Source: Methylotenera sp.
Lineage (GTDB): Bacteria > Pseudomonadota > Gammaproteobacteria > Burkholderiales > Methylophilaceae
Assembly (NCBI RefSeq): GCF_029946165.1
Contig: NZ_JAQSDZ010000010.1
Location: forward strand, 141,131 to 205,130
Reading direction: 5' to 3'
DNA length: 64,000 bases
The notes beneath the pieces were generated by a model, which saw only the letters and a program-made list of their open reading frames with translations, was not told the origin of the DNA and made no database searches. Below, in pieces: positions 1 through 8,928 of this stretch (position 1 is its first letter; every line of letters starts with the position of its first letter). Made by a program: the position numbers and the translations under genes.

Positions 1-156
1 AACACCATAAACACTTTCTGCTACAAAGGCGCGTTCTTTGGTACCAAGGTCACGATTATTGCGAAAGAATTCGCTTAGCTTAGCATCAGCAGGGCTGTTG
101 AACTCAAGCAAGTTAGATAACATTACAGCGGCTTGCCGTATAAGATTGGGCGTCAT
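1..156 (-). CDS. RsmB/NOP-like RNA methyltransferase, N-terminal fragment (runs off the window)
   Basis: Only the first 52 codons are present; the gene continues past the left edge. The peptide starts MTPNLIRQAAVMLSNLLEF and contains ADAKLSEFFRNNRDLG followed by KERAFVAESVYGV. That pattern is typical of the NusB-like N-terminal helical domain of RsmB/NOP-family rRNA cytosine methyltransferases. The ATG at 156 is preceded by an AAAGAGA ribosome-binding site. It lies 52 bp after the upstream DUF3108 gene on the same strand, so it probably ends the purM transcript. The methyltransferase domain and catalytic cysteines are outside the window, so the family call is tentative. Confidence 0.5.
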   Translation of the reverse strand, partial: MTPNLIRQAAVMLSNLLEFNSPADAKLSEFFRNNRDLGTKERAFVAESVYGV

Positions 157-208
157 TTGATTCTCTTTAATATAATTTGAGGGCTATCGATTTAGCCCAT
201 GTACTGGA

Positions 209-1327
209 TTATTCCTGCGAAGTAACTGGCAATTCTGTTTTCAAACTTGTCACTAGCAACTCGTAAACTTGGCCATCTTTGTTCGTTTCACGTATTTTAA
301 CAGGTACATGCTGATAATCTAAAGCTAACCATAATTCTGTTTTCTTTTCGCCTGCTTGGGCACCTCGTAGCAAGTGGAAAGTCTTTAAATCACCTATTTT
401 CGTAGAAATAATTTCTTCGCCCTCAAAGGAATAGTCATAAATACCTAGTTTTCTACCGTTTGTAATACTCAACTGCATGCTTTGCATAGGTGGAACAAAC
501 ATAAATTGATACATAAAACTCAATAAATCTTGCGTGCCCGCCTTTATATCTAGGGTTTCAACCCCCTTTTCACTTTTTAAAACTAACTTCTTACTTTCCC
601 AATTGAAATCAGCGTTGTAAGTTTTATTTTTTTTATTACCAAATTGATAGAGGTAATGTGCTGGTTGCAAACCCATTTCACCAAAATAGCCATCACTCGT
701 CTGAAGCAGATCTGGAATAACTAAGGCGGCAATGCCTCTAGCCTGTATCAAACTTTTAATTTGATACTGCTCACCATTAGGGAAGCGCTGATACACCATT
801 TTGGCACCTCCAGCTATAGACCTATTTGGCATATCTTCTTTATCAGCATATACGTCAAATTCAGACTCAACATATTGATAGGGTTCTTGCTTAGCTGTTA
901 AATCAGGAACCTCACTTTGACTTTCTGGCTCGGCTTGGACAACTTCTGCAGGCTCAATTGGAGTTGCGGTATCAACTGGCGATGGCACTGTGGGCTGTGC
1001 CAGTATTGGGTTAACTTGAGCTACTTCTTCAACTAGCCCGTCTTTAAGCTCCGTAGGTTTATTTGGCTTGGCTTGGTTTGCAACAGGTTTTTTTACTGCA
1101 GTTGGATTTTGAACTGGACTAGGCAACGCTTTTTGCAAAACTTTGGGCAACACTAACCGAGCATCAATTAAATCATGCTGCTCATTTAAGTTTGGTAGAT
1201 TAAAGCTGAACTTCCCTATTAAAAATAAATGCAGTAAGAGCGAAAATCCTAATGCTAGCGCTAGCTTTCTATAACTAGCATCTTGGCATATACACTTTAA
1301 TTTAATCCAATAACGGCTAATCCACAT
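209..1327 (-). CDS. DUF3108 protein with N-terminal membrane anchor
   Basis: A 372-residue protein of unknown function. One hydrophobic helix (about residues 22-42) is followed by a long Pro/Lys/Glu/Val-rich linker (about 60-145), reminiscent of TonB-type spacers, and then a DUF3108 domain (about 170-360). The motif AGTQDLLSFMYQFMFVPP is nearly the same as one in the neighbouring gene, so the two are paralogues. The topology suggests an inner-membrane anchor with a periplasmic domain. The start overlaps the end of the upstream DUF3108 gene by 11 bp, which implies translational coupling. Other members of the family give no firm role; an envelope function is inferred. Confidence 0.75.
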   Translation of the reverse strand: MWISRYWIKLKCICQDASYRKLALALGFSLLLHLFLIGKFSFNLPNLNEQHDLIDARLVLPKVLQKALPSPVQNPTAVKKPVANQAKPNKPTELKDGLVEEVAQVNPILAQPTVPSPVDTATPIEPAEVVQAEPESQSEVPDLTAKQEPYQYVESEFDVYADKEDMPNRSIAGGAKMVYQRFPNGEQYQIKSLIQARGIAALVIPDLLQTSDGYFGEMGLQPAHYLYQFGNKKNKTYNADFNWESKKLVLKSEKGVETLDIKAGTQDLLSFMYQFMFVPPMQSMQLSITNGRKLGIYDYSFEGEEIISTKIGDLKTFHLLRGAQAGEKKTELWLALDYQHVPVKIRETNKDGQVYELLVTSLKTELPVTSQE

Positions 1328-2054
1328 GTAACTCAGTGAGTGTTTGTTCTAGTTTTGCACCATCAGAATCTACCATTAGAAAACGTACCAAAAGGAAGTT
1401 CTGCTCTGACGCCAACCAAAGCTCTTTGGTTTCAGATTGCGCTTTATCAGAGCCACCCGGCACCAAATGTACCGTTTTGTATTGGCTACCAGCAAGGTTA
1501 AGCTGCTCTAGTTCTGGTTTAACCTTATATTGATACTGATTGAGTTTTTTACCTGTGGTGAGTGTGACCGTAAGATTGTTTTTAAAAGGTCTAGGTAGAA
1601 ACATAAATTGGTAAGCAAAGCTAGCTAAGTCTTGCGTGCCAGCTTTAAGCGGAATGGTTTGAGGCTCACCTTTACCTTGCATGCGCAAGGTATTAGTCGC
1701 CCAGTCAAAATCTGCAAACAACGCCTTATTTGGGTTGCTACCTTGGTGTAACTCAAAGTGCGTCGGCACTAAACCTTTCCGCGTCACTTTACCTGTGCTG
1801 GTCAGTTTTCTTACGCCCAATAATGCATATACCCCTATGCCTTTTGTCGTACTTTCCACTTTATAAGTGTTACCTGTGACCACATACTTCTCACGGACAT
1901 TAGCAAACGGCGTACCGTCTTTGGTCACTACATAGTTGGCTTGAATACGTTTAGGCAGGTTCACCTGCTGTGCTGCGAAGGCAGATGAACTGGTGAAAAT
2001 GAACGCTAGACTTAATACGCTAACTGTACTAAAAACTCTAATTTGACTCAGCAC
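1317..2054 (-). CDS. DUF3108 protein, secreted/periplasmic
   Basis: A 245-residue protein with a clear signal peptide: a hydrophobic stretch at about 10-25 ending SSSAFAA, with cleavage expected near residue 28. The remainder is one DUF3108 domain containing AGTQDLASFAYQFMFLPR, shared with the next gene. It lies 85 bp after purM on the same strand and overlaps the following paralogue by 11 bp, so the two probably form one translational unit. The pair looks like a tandem duplication in which one copy gained an anchor and a Pro-rich linker. No catalytic motif is visible and the function is unknown. Confidence 0.75.
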   Translation of the reverse strand: MLSQIRVFSTVSVLSLAFIFTSSSAFAAQQVNLPKRIQANYVVTKDGTPFANVREKYVVTGNTYKVESTTKGIGVYALLGVRKLTSTGKVTRKGLVPTHFELHQGSNPNKALFADFDWATNTLRMQGKGEPQTIPLKAGTQDLASFAYQFMFLPRPFKNNLTVTLTTGKKLNQYQYKVKPELEQLNLAGSQYKTVHLVPGGSDKAQSETKELWLASEQNFLLVRFLMVDSDGAKLEQTLTELHVD

Positions 2055-2139
2055 GAAAACTCCTTAATATGACTTTATAAAAAAGTCTCACCAGTACTTA
2101 ACGCATCAAGTTAGCTTTTAGATACAGGTACTATAAAAT

Positions 2140-3189
2140 TTAGACTACTACTGTTGGTGCTTCACCCGCTTGTTGCGCGCGGATATGACCAATTTCAAAT
2201 ACAGTTTCACCGGCATCTTGGAGTAATTTTTGCGCTGCCTCAGCTTGGTCTTTAGATACAATCACTGCCATACCAATACCGCAATTGAAGGTTTTATACA
2301 TTTCTAAATCGGCCACATTGCCTTGGGCTTGCAACCATGTGAATAATGGCGGTATCGTCCAGCTACCTTTTTTAATTTCAGCGGTTAAACCTGCAGGCAA
2401 TACACGTGGAATATTTTCAGTAATGCCACCACCTGTGATATGCGCCATGCCTTTAACTGGCATTGCTGCGATTAACGCTAACAATGGTTTTACATAAATA
2501 CGCGTTGGTGCCATGACGACATCTTTGAATTTTCTACCATGAAAATCTGACTCAAAATCGATACCTGACTTATCAATCAATTTACGAATTAATGAGTAGC
2601 CATTTGAATGTGCACCGCTTGAAGCCAAACCAAGCACAACATCACCCTCAGCAATCGTTGTGCCATTGATAATATTCTCTTTATCCACACAACCTACGGC
2701 AAAACCTGCTAAATCATATTCGCCAGCTGGGTACATGCCTGGCATTTCAGCCGTTTCGCCACCCACTAAAGCACAACCAGATTGTTCACAACCTTCTGCA
2801 ATGCCTTTAATCACTTGTGCTGCGGTACCAACTTCTAGCTTTCCACAAGCAAAATAGTCTAAGAAAAATAGTGGTTCAGCGCCTTGCACTAAAATGTCGT
2901 TCACGCTCATAGCAACCAAATCAATACCCACGGTATCGTGTTTATTCAACTCGAAAGCTAATTTAAGTTTAGTACCCACGCCATCTGTACCTGAAACCAG
3001 CACAGGATTCTTAAACTTCTTCGGCATTTCGAACAATGAGCCAAAACCGCCGATGCCACCCAAAACTTCTGGTCGCATGGTGCGCTTTGCAAATGGCTTA
3101 ATCTGCTCAACTAGCGCGTCGCCAGCTTCCATATCCACGCCCGCATCGCGGTAGCTAATTGATGGTGTGTTTGATGAGTTAGTGGTCAA
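2140..3189 (-). CDS. purM: Phosphoribosylformylglycinamidine cyclo-ligase (AIR synthetase)
   Basis: Catalyses ATP-dependent ring closure of FGAM to AIR, the fifth step of purine synthesis, in the cytoplasm. The 349-residue length is normal. Family landmarks are [18 protein letters not shown] at the N terminus, [23 protein letters not shown], the Gly-rich [11 protein letters not shown] and [16 protein letters not shown]. The start is a TTG at 3187-3189; it is preferred because the next Met, residue 20, would remove the conserved SYRDAGVD segment. The gene faces away from the PerM-like gene and leads the minus-strand unit containing both DUF3108 genes. Confidence 0.95.
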   Translation of the reverse strand: MTTNSSNTPSISYRDAGVDMEAGDALVEQIKPFAKRTMRPEVLGGIGGFGSLFEMPKKFKNPVLVSGTDGVGTKLKLAFELNKHDTVGIDLVAMSVNDILVQGAEPLFFLDYFACGKLEVGTAAQVIKGIAEGCEQSGCALVGGETAEMPGMYPAGEYDLAGFAVGCVDKENIINGTTIAEGDVVLGLASSGAHSNGYSLIRKLIDKSGIDFESDFHGRKFKDVVMAPTRIYVKPLLALIAAMPVKGMAHITGGGITENIPRVLPAGLTAEIKKGSWTIPPLFTWLQAQGNVADLEMYKTFNCGIGMAVIVSKDQAEAAQKLLQDAGETVFEIGHIRAQQAGEAPTVVV

Positions 3190-3283
3190 AAGGGCTCTCG
3201 CTTAGTAATAATATTTAATTAAATAAAGGTTTCTGAATGCTTTTAAGTGAGTATTCAATATATTAAGTATAATTTTAACCTAT

Positions 3284-4378
3284 ATGACGACTGAACCCAA
3301 AAAAACAGCAGCAAAAAATGTATTTTTCGATAATCGCTGGTTAATAGTTACCACGATTCTTGTATTTATTATTTATTTATTGCTGCCAATACTTACACCC
3401 TTTTTAGTTGCGGCAATACTTGCTTATATGTGTGATCCACTGGTTGATCGGCTTTGTGTAGTTGGATTTGGTAAATTCAAAATTGGTCGCACGCTAGCTA
3501 CGGTCATAGTCATGGCAGGTATTTTCGGCATTATTACTATATTGCTACTTATTCTTATTCCGTTACTGCAAAAAGAATCACTGCTGATTGCCGAGCGTTT
3601 ACCCAGCACTATCAACAATATCCGCGCGACTGTTGAACCTTGGTTACAAAGCCAATTCGGCATTAGTTTTGCGATTGATGGCTCGCAGATTCAAGAAATC
3701 ATTACCAAAAACTGGAAAACTGCGGGCGGACTGCTTGGCGATGTGCTAATTATGGCTGGCAATAACGGCTTGGCGCTAGTCGGCATAATTGCGAACATCT
3801 TACTTTTACCCGTGGTGCTGTTTTATTTACTACGCGATTGGGATATCTTTGTAGCGCGCATAGGTCAATTGATTCCACGTGAATGGCATGATAAAACCGT
3901 CGCCATGGTGAGTGAAATTGACCAAGTATTAGCGGAGTTCTTACGCGGTCAACTTTCAGTCATGCTCGCTATGAGCGCCTTTTATGCCATAGGCTTATGG
4001 TTCGCAGGGTTAAATATGGCGTTACCGATTGGTTTAGTTGCAGGCTTGTTAGGCTTTGTGCCCTATTTAGGATTCGCCCTTGGCGTTATTTTAGCCTTAG
4101 TGGTTGCAGCATTGCAATTCACCAGCTTCGGTCAATTGATTCCAGTATTAATAGTATTTGGCTTAGGCCAACTAGTAGAAAGCATGTTTCTTACCCCGAA
4201 ATTAGTCGGCGACCGCATTGGTTTACACCCAGTTATCGTGATTTTTGCTTTGCTCGCTGGTGGAGAATTATTTGGCTTTGCTGGCGTTCTGCTTGCTTTA
4301 CCAGTAAGCGCGGCGATTGCTGTAGGCTTGCGTCACACCAAAGACACTTATCTCAATAGCGATACTTATCTCAATTAG
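3284..4378 (+). CDS. AI-2E family transporter / PerM-like permease
   Basis: A 364-residue polytopic inner-membrane protein of the AI-2E exporter (PerM, UPF0118) family. Two N-terminal helices (about 18-45 and 65-90) are followed by an amphipathic loop and then at least five more hydrophobic segments up to about residue 350. The conserved C-terminal region includes GLLGFVPYLGFALGVILAL and FLTPKLVGDRIGLHPV. Substrates are unproven for most family members. The C terminus carries a small tandem duplication (DTYLN twice). In several betaproteobacteria a perM homologue sits between purM and hda, as here. Confidence 0.88.
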   Translation: MTTEPKKTAAKNVFFDNRWLIVTTILVFIIYLLLPILTPFLVAAILAYMCDPLVDRLCVVGFGKFKIGRTLATVIVMAGIFGIITILLLILIPLLQKESLLIAERLPSTINNIRATVEPWLQSQFGISFAIDGSQIQEIITKNWKTAGGLLGDVLIMAGNNGLALVGIIANILLLPVVLFYLLRDWDIFVARIGQLIPREWHDKTVAMVSEIDQVLAEFLRGQLSVMLAMSAFYAIGLWFAGLNMALPIGLVAGLLGFVPYLGFALGVILALVVAALQFTSFGQLIPVLIVFGLGQLVESMFLTPKLVGDRIGLHPVIVIFALLAGGELFGFAGVLLALPVSAAIAVGLRHTKDTYLNSDTYLN

Positions 4379-4387
4379 CCCCACCAA

Positions 4388-4530
4388 GGACGCTTCTATA
4401 AATTCAAGTTTCTAAATTAGACAAGGCGCGAGTAAAAAATGATAACGCCGCATATGTTTTATTAGTAAGGAATTATTTTTTATGAGCAACGCCGTATAAT
4501 GACGAAAATTTAATTTTATAGAAGTGTCCT
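4388..4530. repeat. Near-palindromic MITE-like element between perM and hda
   Basis: The ends read GGACGCTTCTATAAATT and, on the other strand, GGACACTTCTATAAAATT. The similarity of the two arms continues for roughly 45 bp inward, with gaps, so most of the 143-bp stretch is a degenerate palindrome. It contains no gene. It ends 13 bp before the hda ATG and contains a TATAAT at 4495-4500, so it may contribute a promoter. The form fits a non-autonomous miniature element; no parent transposon or target duplication was identified here. Confidence 0.6.
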
Positions 4531-4543
4531 TCAAATTTTGTTA

Positions 4544-5149
4544 ATGAGACAACTAATACTCGACATCAAGCCTGCGGCTCCGCCCACGCTACTTAATTTT
4601 ATAGTTGGGCGTAATGACGAGGCGCTCGCTAGCTTAAATGCAGTCGCTAGCAATACTGCACAATCAAAATTTATATATCTATGGGGTGAAACTGGTAGTG
4701 GTAAAAGCCATTTACTAACGGCCTTTGAGTCAATAGACATGAAGGTTGTAGATAATGTGCATTTGCTCGGCAATGATGCACAAATTGATTTATTTAACAC
4801 TTATAATCAGCTTAAAGAAAGCGGCGGCACGCTAATTACCGCCGGCTTACATGCGCCAACGCAAATGGGGCTGCGTGACGATTTAGCTACCCGCTTGGCT
4901 TGGGGCTTGGTTTATCAGCTCCATCCACTTAATGATGCGGAAAAAGCCTTAGCCCTACAAAATCATGCGGCGGAACGTGGCATTCGTTTACCCACCGAAG
5001 TTGTGGATTACTGCTTACGTTACCTCAGACGCGATCTATCTACCTTAATGGCGACTTTAGATGCCTTGGATGAGTGGTCACTTACTACTAAGAAACCTGT
5101 GACCGTACCTTTGCTACGACAGTTACTACAGCTGAATTTAGAATCTTGA
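4544..5149 (+). CDS. hda: DnaA regulatory inactivator Hda
   Basis: A DnaA-like AAA+ protein of 201 residues from the ATG at 4544. Hda binds the DNA-loaded sliding clamp and stimulates hydrolysis of ATP bound to DnaA, preventing re-initiation of replication. The N-terminal MRQLILDI resembles the clamp-binding peptide of Hda. A complete Walker A, GETGSGKS, lies at about 48-55, followed by VVDNVHLL as a Walker B-like strand and RRDLSTLM as the sensor-2 region. It lacks the DnaA N-terminal and DNA-binding domains. A TTG six bases upstream is an alternative start. No clear ribosome-binding site precedes either start, because the upstream sequence belongs to an inverted-repeat element. Confidence 0.88.
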   Translation: MRQLILDIKPAAPPTLLNFIVGRNDEALASLNAVASNTAQSKFIYLWGETGSGKSHLLTAFESIDMKVVDNVHLLGNDAQIDLFNTYNQLKESGGTLITAGLHAPTQMGLRDDLATRLAWGLVYQLHPLNDAEKALALQNHAAERGIRLPTEVVDYCLRYLRRDLSTLMATLDALDEWSLTTKKPVTVPLLRQLLQLNLES

Positions 5150-5170
5150 ATTTAGAAACCTAGGACGAAC

Positions 5171-6493
5171 ATGAGCGCAAATTTTCTATTAATTTTTATC
5201 GCATTTCTATTAGTATTACTTAACGGTTTCTTTGTAGCAGCAGAATTCAGCTTAGTTAAACTTCGCAGCACACGTGTGCGCACCATTGCAACAACCTTAG
5301 GCTGGCGCGGCAGAATGTTGGCGAAGGTTCATTCAAATCTTGACACCTATTTATCTGCCTGTCAGCTTGGGATTACATTATCTTCACTAGGATTAGGCTG
5401 GATTGGCGAACCTGCTTTTGCGGCATTAATCGAACCATTACTTGCGCAAATTGGCGTCACTAGCCTAAAACTAATTCACAGCATTGCCTTCATTTTTGCC
5501 TTTTTTACCATTTCATATTTGCACATCGTACTTGGCGAATTAGTGCCAAAATCACTGGCGATTCGCATGTCTGAACGGGTAGGCATTTGGACAGCCCCAG
5601 CTTTATATGGATTTTATTGGCTAATGTTTCCTGCTATTTGGTTACTCAACCAGAGCTCAAATGTTGTAATTCGCGCATTAAAGCTAAAAAATAAAGTGGG
5701 GCACGACTCACACTATTCTACAGAAGAGTTAAAGTTGATTTTGCGTAGTTCTCACGCCAGTGAAGAATTTAGCGATGATGAGTGGAAAGTACTCGCGCAA
5801 GCCATTGATTTCAGAGAACTGGAAGTATCGGATTTAATGCACCCGTTTAGCGAAGCAGTTGCTTTATACGAGGAAGATACTTTCGATGAAAATATGGATC
5901 GCATCTTGCAGCACCGTTATAGCCGTTACCCATTGGTGAATGACAATGGAGTGGTGACGGGCATTGTGCATATTAAAGATATTTTTGTTGCTATGCGTAA
6001 AAATGTAGATTTCACTGAGATTAAGAGTCTCGCGCGGCCAATTGAACAGGTGCCACCATCCACGCACGCCATGACATTATTCAGAAAGCTACAAAAAGGT
6101 GCGCCTCACTTTACTGTAGTCGGCTATTCAAATGCAGCACCTATCGGCTACATTACACTAGATAATCTATTATCAGCATTGGTTGGCGATATTCGTGATG
6201 AATTCAGACAATCGCAAAGCGAATGGGCAAAGTTAAACGACGGCTCACTGCTCGGTAAAGGCACTTTGCCGCTGAATACATTAGAGCGCACTTTGGGCAT
6301 TGATATTGAATCAGAGGATGCCGACACTATCGCAGGCTTAATACTGTGGGCGCTTGGTGACCTCCCCAAAGAAGGTCAGCGTGTCTCGTTCACGTCTTTT
6401 GATGTCGTAGTGAAAAAAATGATAGGCCCACGTATTTTATTAGTAAGGGTTTACCCAAAAATACAAGTCGTTGATAATACTTCTGCGCACTAA
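5171..6493 (+). CDS. CNNM/CorC-family protein (DUF21-CBS-CorC_HlyC)
   Basis: A 440-residue membrane protein. The N-terminal DUF21/CNNM domain (about 1-190) has four hydrophobic segments and the signatures NGFFVAAEFSLVKLR and SACQLGITLSSLGLGWIGEP. A CBS pair (about 200-335) includes RYSRYPLVNDNG, and a C-terminal CorC_HlyC domain (about 345-430) follows. Relatives are linked to magnesium or cobalt efflux; the older name haemolysin is misleading. It starts 21 bp after hda on the same strand. Specificity cannot be read from sequence. Confidence 0.88.
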   Translation: MSANFLLIFIAFLLVLLNGFFVAAEFSLVKLRSTRVRTIATTLGWRGRMLAKVHSNLDTYLSACQLGITLSSLGLGWIGEPAFAALIEPLLAQIGVTSLKLIHSIAFIFAFFTISYLHIVLGELVPKSLAIRMSERVGIWTAPALYGFYWLMFPAIWLLNQSSNVVIRALKLKNKVGHDSHYSTEELKLILRSSHASEEFSDDEWKVLAQAIDFRELEVSDLMHPFSEAVALYEEDTFDENMDRILQHRYSRYPLVNDNGVVTGIVHIKDIFVAMRKNVDFTEIKSLARPIEQVPPSTHAMTLFRKLQKGAPHFTVVGYSNAAPIGYITLDNLLSALVGDIRDEFRQSQSEWAKLNDGSLLGKGTLPLNTLERTLGIDIESEDADTIAGLILWALGDLPKEGQRVSFTSFDVVVKKMIGPRILLVRVYPKIQVVDNTSAH

Positions 6494-6507
6494 TGGTTAG
6501 TATTCCT

Positions 6508-6826
6508 TCAGGCCACCACAGTTACTTCTTCGCTATTAACTGCTGGTTTAGCAAACAATCTAAACCAAATATAGCCTAACAAGCCCGCTGAAAGTGATGC
6601 TAATAAAATCGCCATTTTGGCGGCATTAACCGTTTCATGATGGCCCGGAAAAGCTAGGTTTGTGGTGAAAATTGACATAGTAAAACCTATACCTCCCAAT
6701 ATGCCTGCCCCACAATGTGCAACCATTTCAAGTCCGCAGGTAATTGACAAAGTCCCGCAAATACCGCAAAAAAACAAAATAAAGCTACGCCTAACGGTTT
6801 GCAGATTATTAAACCCTGTTCGATTT
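6508..6826 (-). pseudogene. Decayed C-terminal fragment of an NhaA Na+/H+ antiporter
   Basis: On the minus strand, 6508 to about 6712 encodes GAGILGGIGFTMSIF followed by TTNLAF and a last hydrophobic helix, the C-terminal signature of NhaA. Directly upstream in a second frame (about 6713-6826) the DNA reads EQGLIICKPLGVALF and then LPADLKWLHIVG, the segment that precedes this signature in NhaA. One lost base near 6707-6713 separates the two frames. The usual GKPLG glycine is also replaced by Cys. Nothing resembling the first two thirds of NhaA is present. A complete, divergently oriented nhaA follows at 7438. Confidence 0.82.
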
Positions 6827-7437
6827 GAACAACAACAAATCGGACATTGAAAATGTGTCTACATTATTGGGGGAAGTCCAATAAGAGGCACCAAGATACT
6901 GAAGAGAACCATCGATTGAAGTGGTAATCAGTAAAACGCTCTTAAAATTCATAATAAAGAAAAATAATTACTAATACAACATTTAGTGATGCCATATTAG
7001 TATACTTACCATATATTGATTGACATCTCGTTGTAACACTAGGTTTTAGTTCATTAGAAGATGGTGATTCAACGCATTATTCCTATACAAGGCTTTACGC
7101 TTCAACAAAAAGCGTAAACAACTCTGAAAGGTAAAGTTAAAATGCTTAATTTAAGCCAGCTATTTTATACAAGTACGGACGAGTGCTTGCTATCGAACTT
7201 GGAATTTCTCCCCAATCAAAAAACTACGATGAATGATGCAAAGTTGCTTATCAGACAAATTTTAAGAGAGGAGCTTCCTAGAGTTAGCCGCGATTGCAGG
7301 CGAAAGTGAGCCGGTCTGCTTTGTAAGAATAGGCAGATAGCAGCAAGACTTATAGCGACATACCTCGCTCAAGTCAGACTCTATATCTTTAACAAACCCA
7401 GATTAAACTACTTAATTAAGTTATCGGAAAAGCAACT
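6827..7437. other. 611-bp AT-rich gap between the nhaA relic and intact nhaA
   Basis: No convincing gene was found. The longest sensible frame is a 55-codon stretch at 7142-7309 on the plus strand (starting MLNLSQLF and ending with repeated basic residues). It has no good ribosome-binding site and no recognised family, so it is not called. The segment is probably degraded DNA left by rearrangement around the two nhaA copies; promoter sequences for nhaA should lie in its last 100 bp. Confidence 0.4.
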
Positions 7438-8817
7438 ATGTCACATCAAGATCAATCCGCAGCGAATAAGGAGAGTGGGCTCATTTACGCACCATGGGAG
7501 CGTGCTTTCAGTCGTGTGCTCACCCCATTTGAGGAATTTATCCATCGGCAGACGACAAGTGGTCTTCTGCTAATGGGCTCTGCAATTATCGCGCTATTTT
7601 TAGCCAACGGTATTTTCGCAGAGGTTTACCAGCATCTCATTCATACTCCTATTAGCCTGAACATCGGGAGCTGGGTAATCAATATGAGCATGCATCATTG
7701 GGTGAATGATGGCCTGATGGCGTTATTTTTCTTTGTCGTGGGCTTGGAGTTAAAGCGCGAAATTATGGTGGGTGAATTGTCGGATTTCCGGCAGGCGGCG
7801 CTGCCCATCATCGCGGCTGCAGGAGGCATGGTGGTGCCCGCACTCATCTATCTTGCATTTAATCACGATAGCGAGGCAGCCCAAGGTTGGGGGGTGCCAA
7901 TGGCAACTGATATCGCATTCGCTGTCGGCGTGTTGGTATTGTTAGCGAGCCGCGTGCCTAAAGCGCTCATTACATTTCTTGTGGCTTTAGCGATTGCTGA
8001 TGACTTAGGGGCGGTACTGGTTATTGCATTATTCTATACGCAGGAATTGGCATTGAATTGGTTGCTGGCATCAGCTGTGTTAGTAGTAGTTCTGATGAAC
8101 TTTAATTATGCCGGTATCCGCAAAGCCATGCCCTATTTTATTGTTGCAGTGTTACTTTGGTATGCCTTGCTACAATCCGGCGTACATGCAACCCTGGCTG
8201 GCGTTATAGGCGCCTTTACAGTACCGGCAAGATCTAAATATGACCCGAGTTTATTTGCAGATCTCATTAATGAGCAAATAGATCGTTTTATTGCCAATCG
8301 TCATCAGGGCGATAGTCTGATGACTAACGAAAAACTCTACTCTATAGTGCAGAATCTGGAAGAAAGCGTAAACGGAGTGCAGACACCACTGCAGCGACTG
8401 GAGCATATCTGGCATTTACCAGTCGCTTTTATCGTGATTCCGATATTCGCTATTTTTAACGCGGGTATTCCATTGCAATTGGGCACGCTAAGTGAGACTT
8501 TCTCTCATCCTGTCATGCTAGGTGTAACTTTTGGCCTGCTGTTTGGTAAGTTTATTGGCATCACAGGCGCATGCTGGCTAGCGCTGCGTTTCGGTATCGG
8601 ACAGCTGCCTACTGGTACACGTTTCAGCCAGATTGCCGCCGTATCAGTGTTAGCCGGTATCGGATTTACTATGTCGATTTTTATTGCCGAGCTAGGCTTT
8701 GCGAATCAGACGGAATATCTATTGATGGCTAAGACCGGTGTGCTAGTAGCTTCGTTACTGGCAGGTGTGTTAGGCTTTGCATGGCTATGGTGGCTGGGAC
8801 GTAAAATACACGAATAA
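7438..8817 (+). CDS. nhaA: Na+/H+ antiporter NhaA
   Basis: A 459-residue inner-membrane antiporter that exports Na+ in exchange for protons, giving salt and alkali tolerance. Family hallmarks are FFFVVGLELKREIMVGEL, the ATDIAFAVGVL helix, the adjacent aspartates in ALAIADDLGAVLVIA that form the ion-binding site, and the C-terminal AGIGFTMSIFIAELGF. It is longer than the roughly 390-residue enteric form because of an N-terminal extension (about 40 residues) and a hydrophilic insert near 275-320, a layout common in environmental proteobacteria. It sits beside a relic of a second, different nhaA. Confidence 0.95.
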   Translation: MSHQDQSAANKESGLIYAPWERAFSRVLTPFEEFIHRQTTSGLLLMGSAIIALFLANGIFAEVYQHLIHTPISLNIGSWVINMSMHHWVNDGLMALFFFVVGLELKREIMVGELSDFRQAALPIIAAAGGMVVPALIYLAFNHDSEAAQGWGVPMATDIAFAVGVLVLLASRVPKALITFLVALAIADDLGAVLVIALFYTQELALNWLLASAVLVVVLMNFNYAGIRKAMPYFIVAVLLWYALLQSGVHATLAGVIGAFTVPARSKYDPSLFADLINEQIDRFIANRHQGDSLMTNEKLYSIVQNLEESVNGVQTPLQRLEHIWHLPVAFIVIPIFAIFNAGIPLQLGTLSETFSHPVMLGVTFGLLFGKFIGITGACWLALRFGIGQLPTGTRFSQIAAVSVLAGIGFTMSIFIAELGFANQTEYLLMAKTGVLVASLLAGVLGFAWLWWLGRKIHE

Positions 8818-8841
8818 CATCCAATTTTATAGTTAAGCTAG

Positions 8842-8883
8842 TATCAATGTGCCTTGGTTTAGGTCAATTACCAAGCATTGATA
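8842..8883. repeat. Hairpin after nhaA
   Basis: TATCAATG (8842-8849) pairs with CATTGATA (8876-8883), and CTTGGT (8853-8858) pairs with ACCAAG (8870-8875), giving a stem of about 14 bp with an 11-nt loop. It has no T-tract. It overlaps a TATAAT-like sequence ahead of the next gene, so it could be an operator or an mRNA 3' end. Confidence 0.4.
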
Positions 8884-8928
8884 TAATGCCCGATTAGCCT
8901 GTTGCGCATTTTAGGCTCAAGCAAGTAG

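Noticed and set aside
7142..7309. 55-codon frame in the nhaA gap
   Set aside because: No ribosome-binding site and no recognised family, and it is surrounded by degraded DNA.
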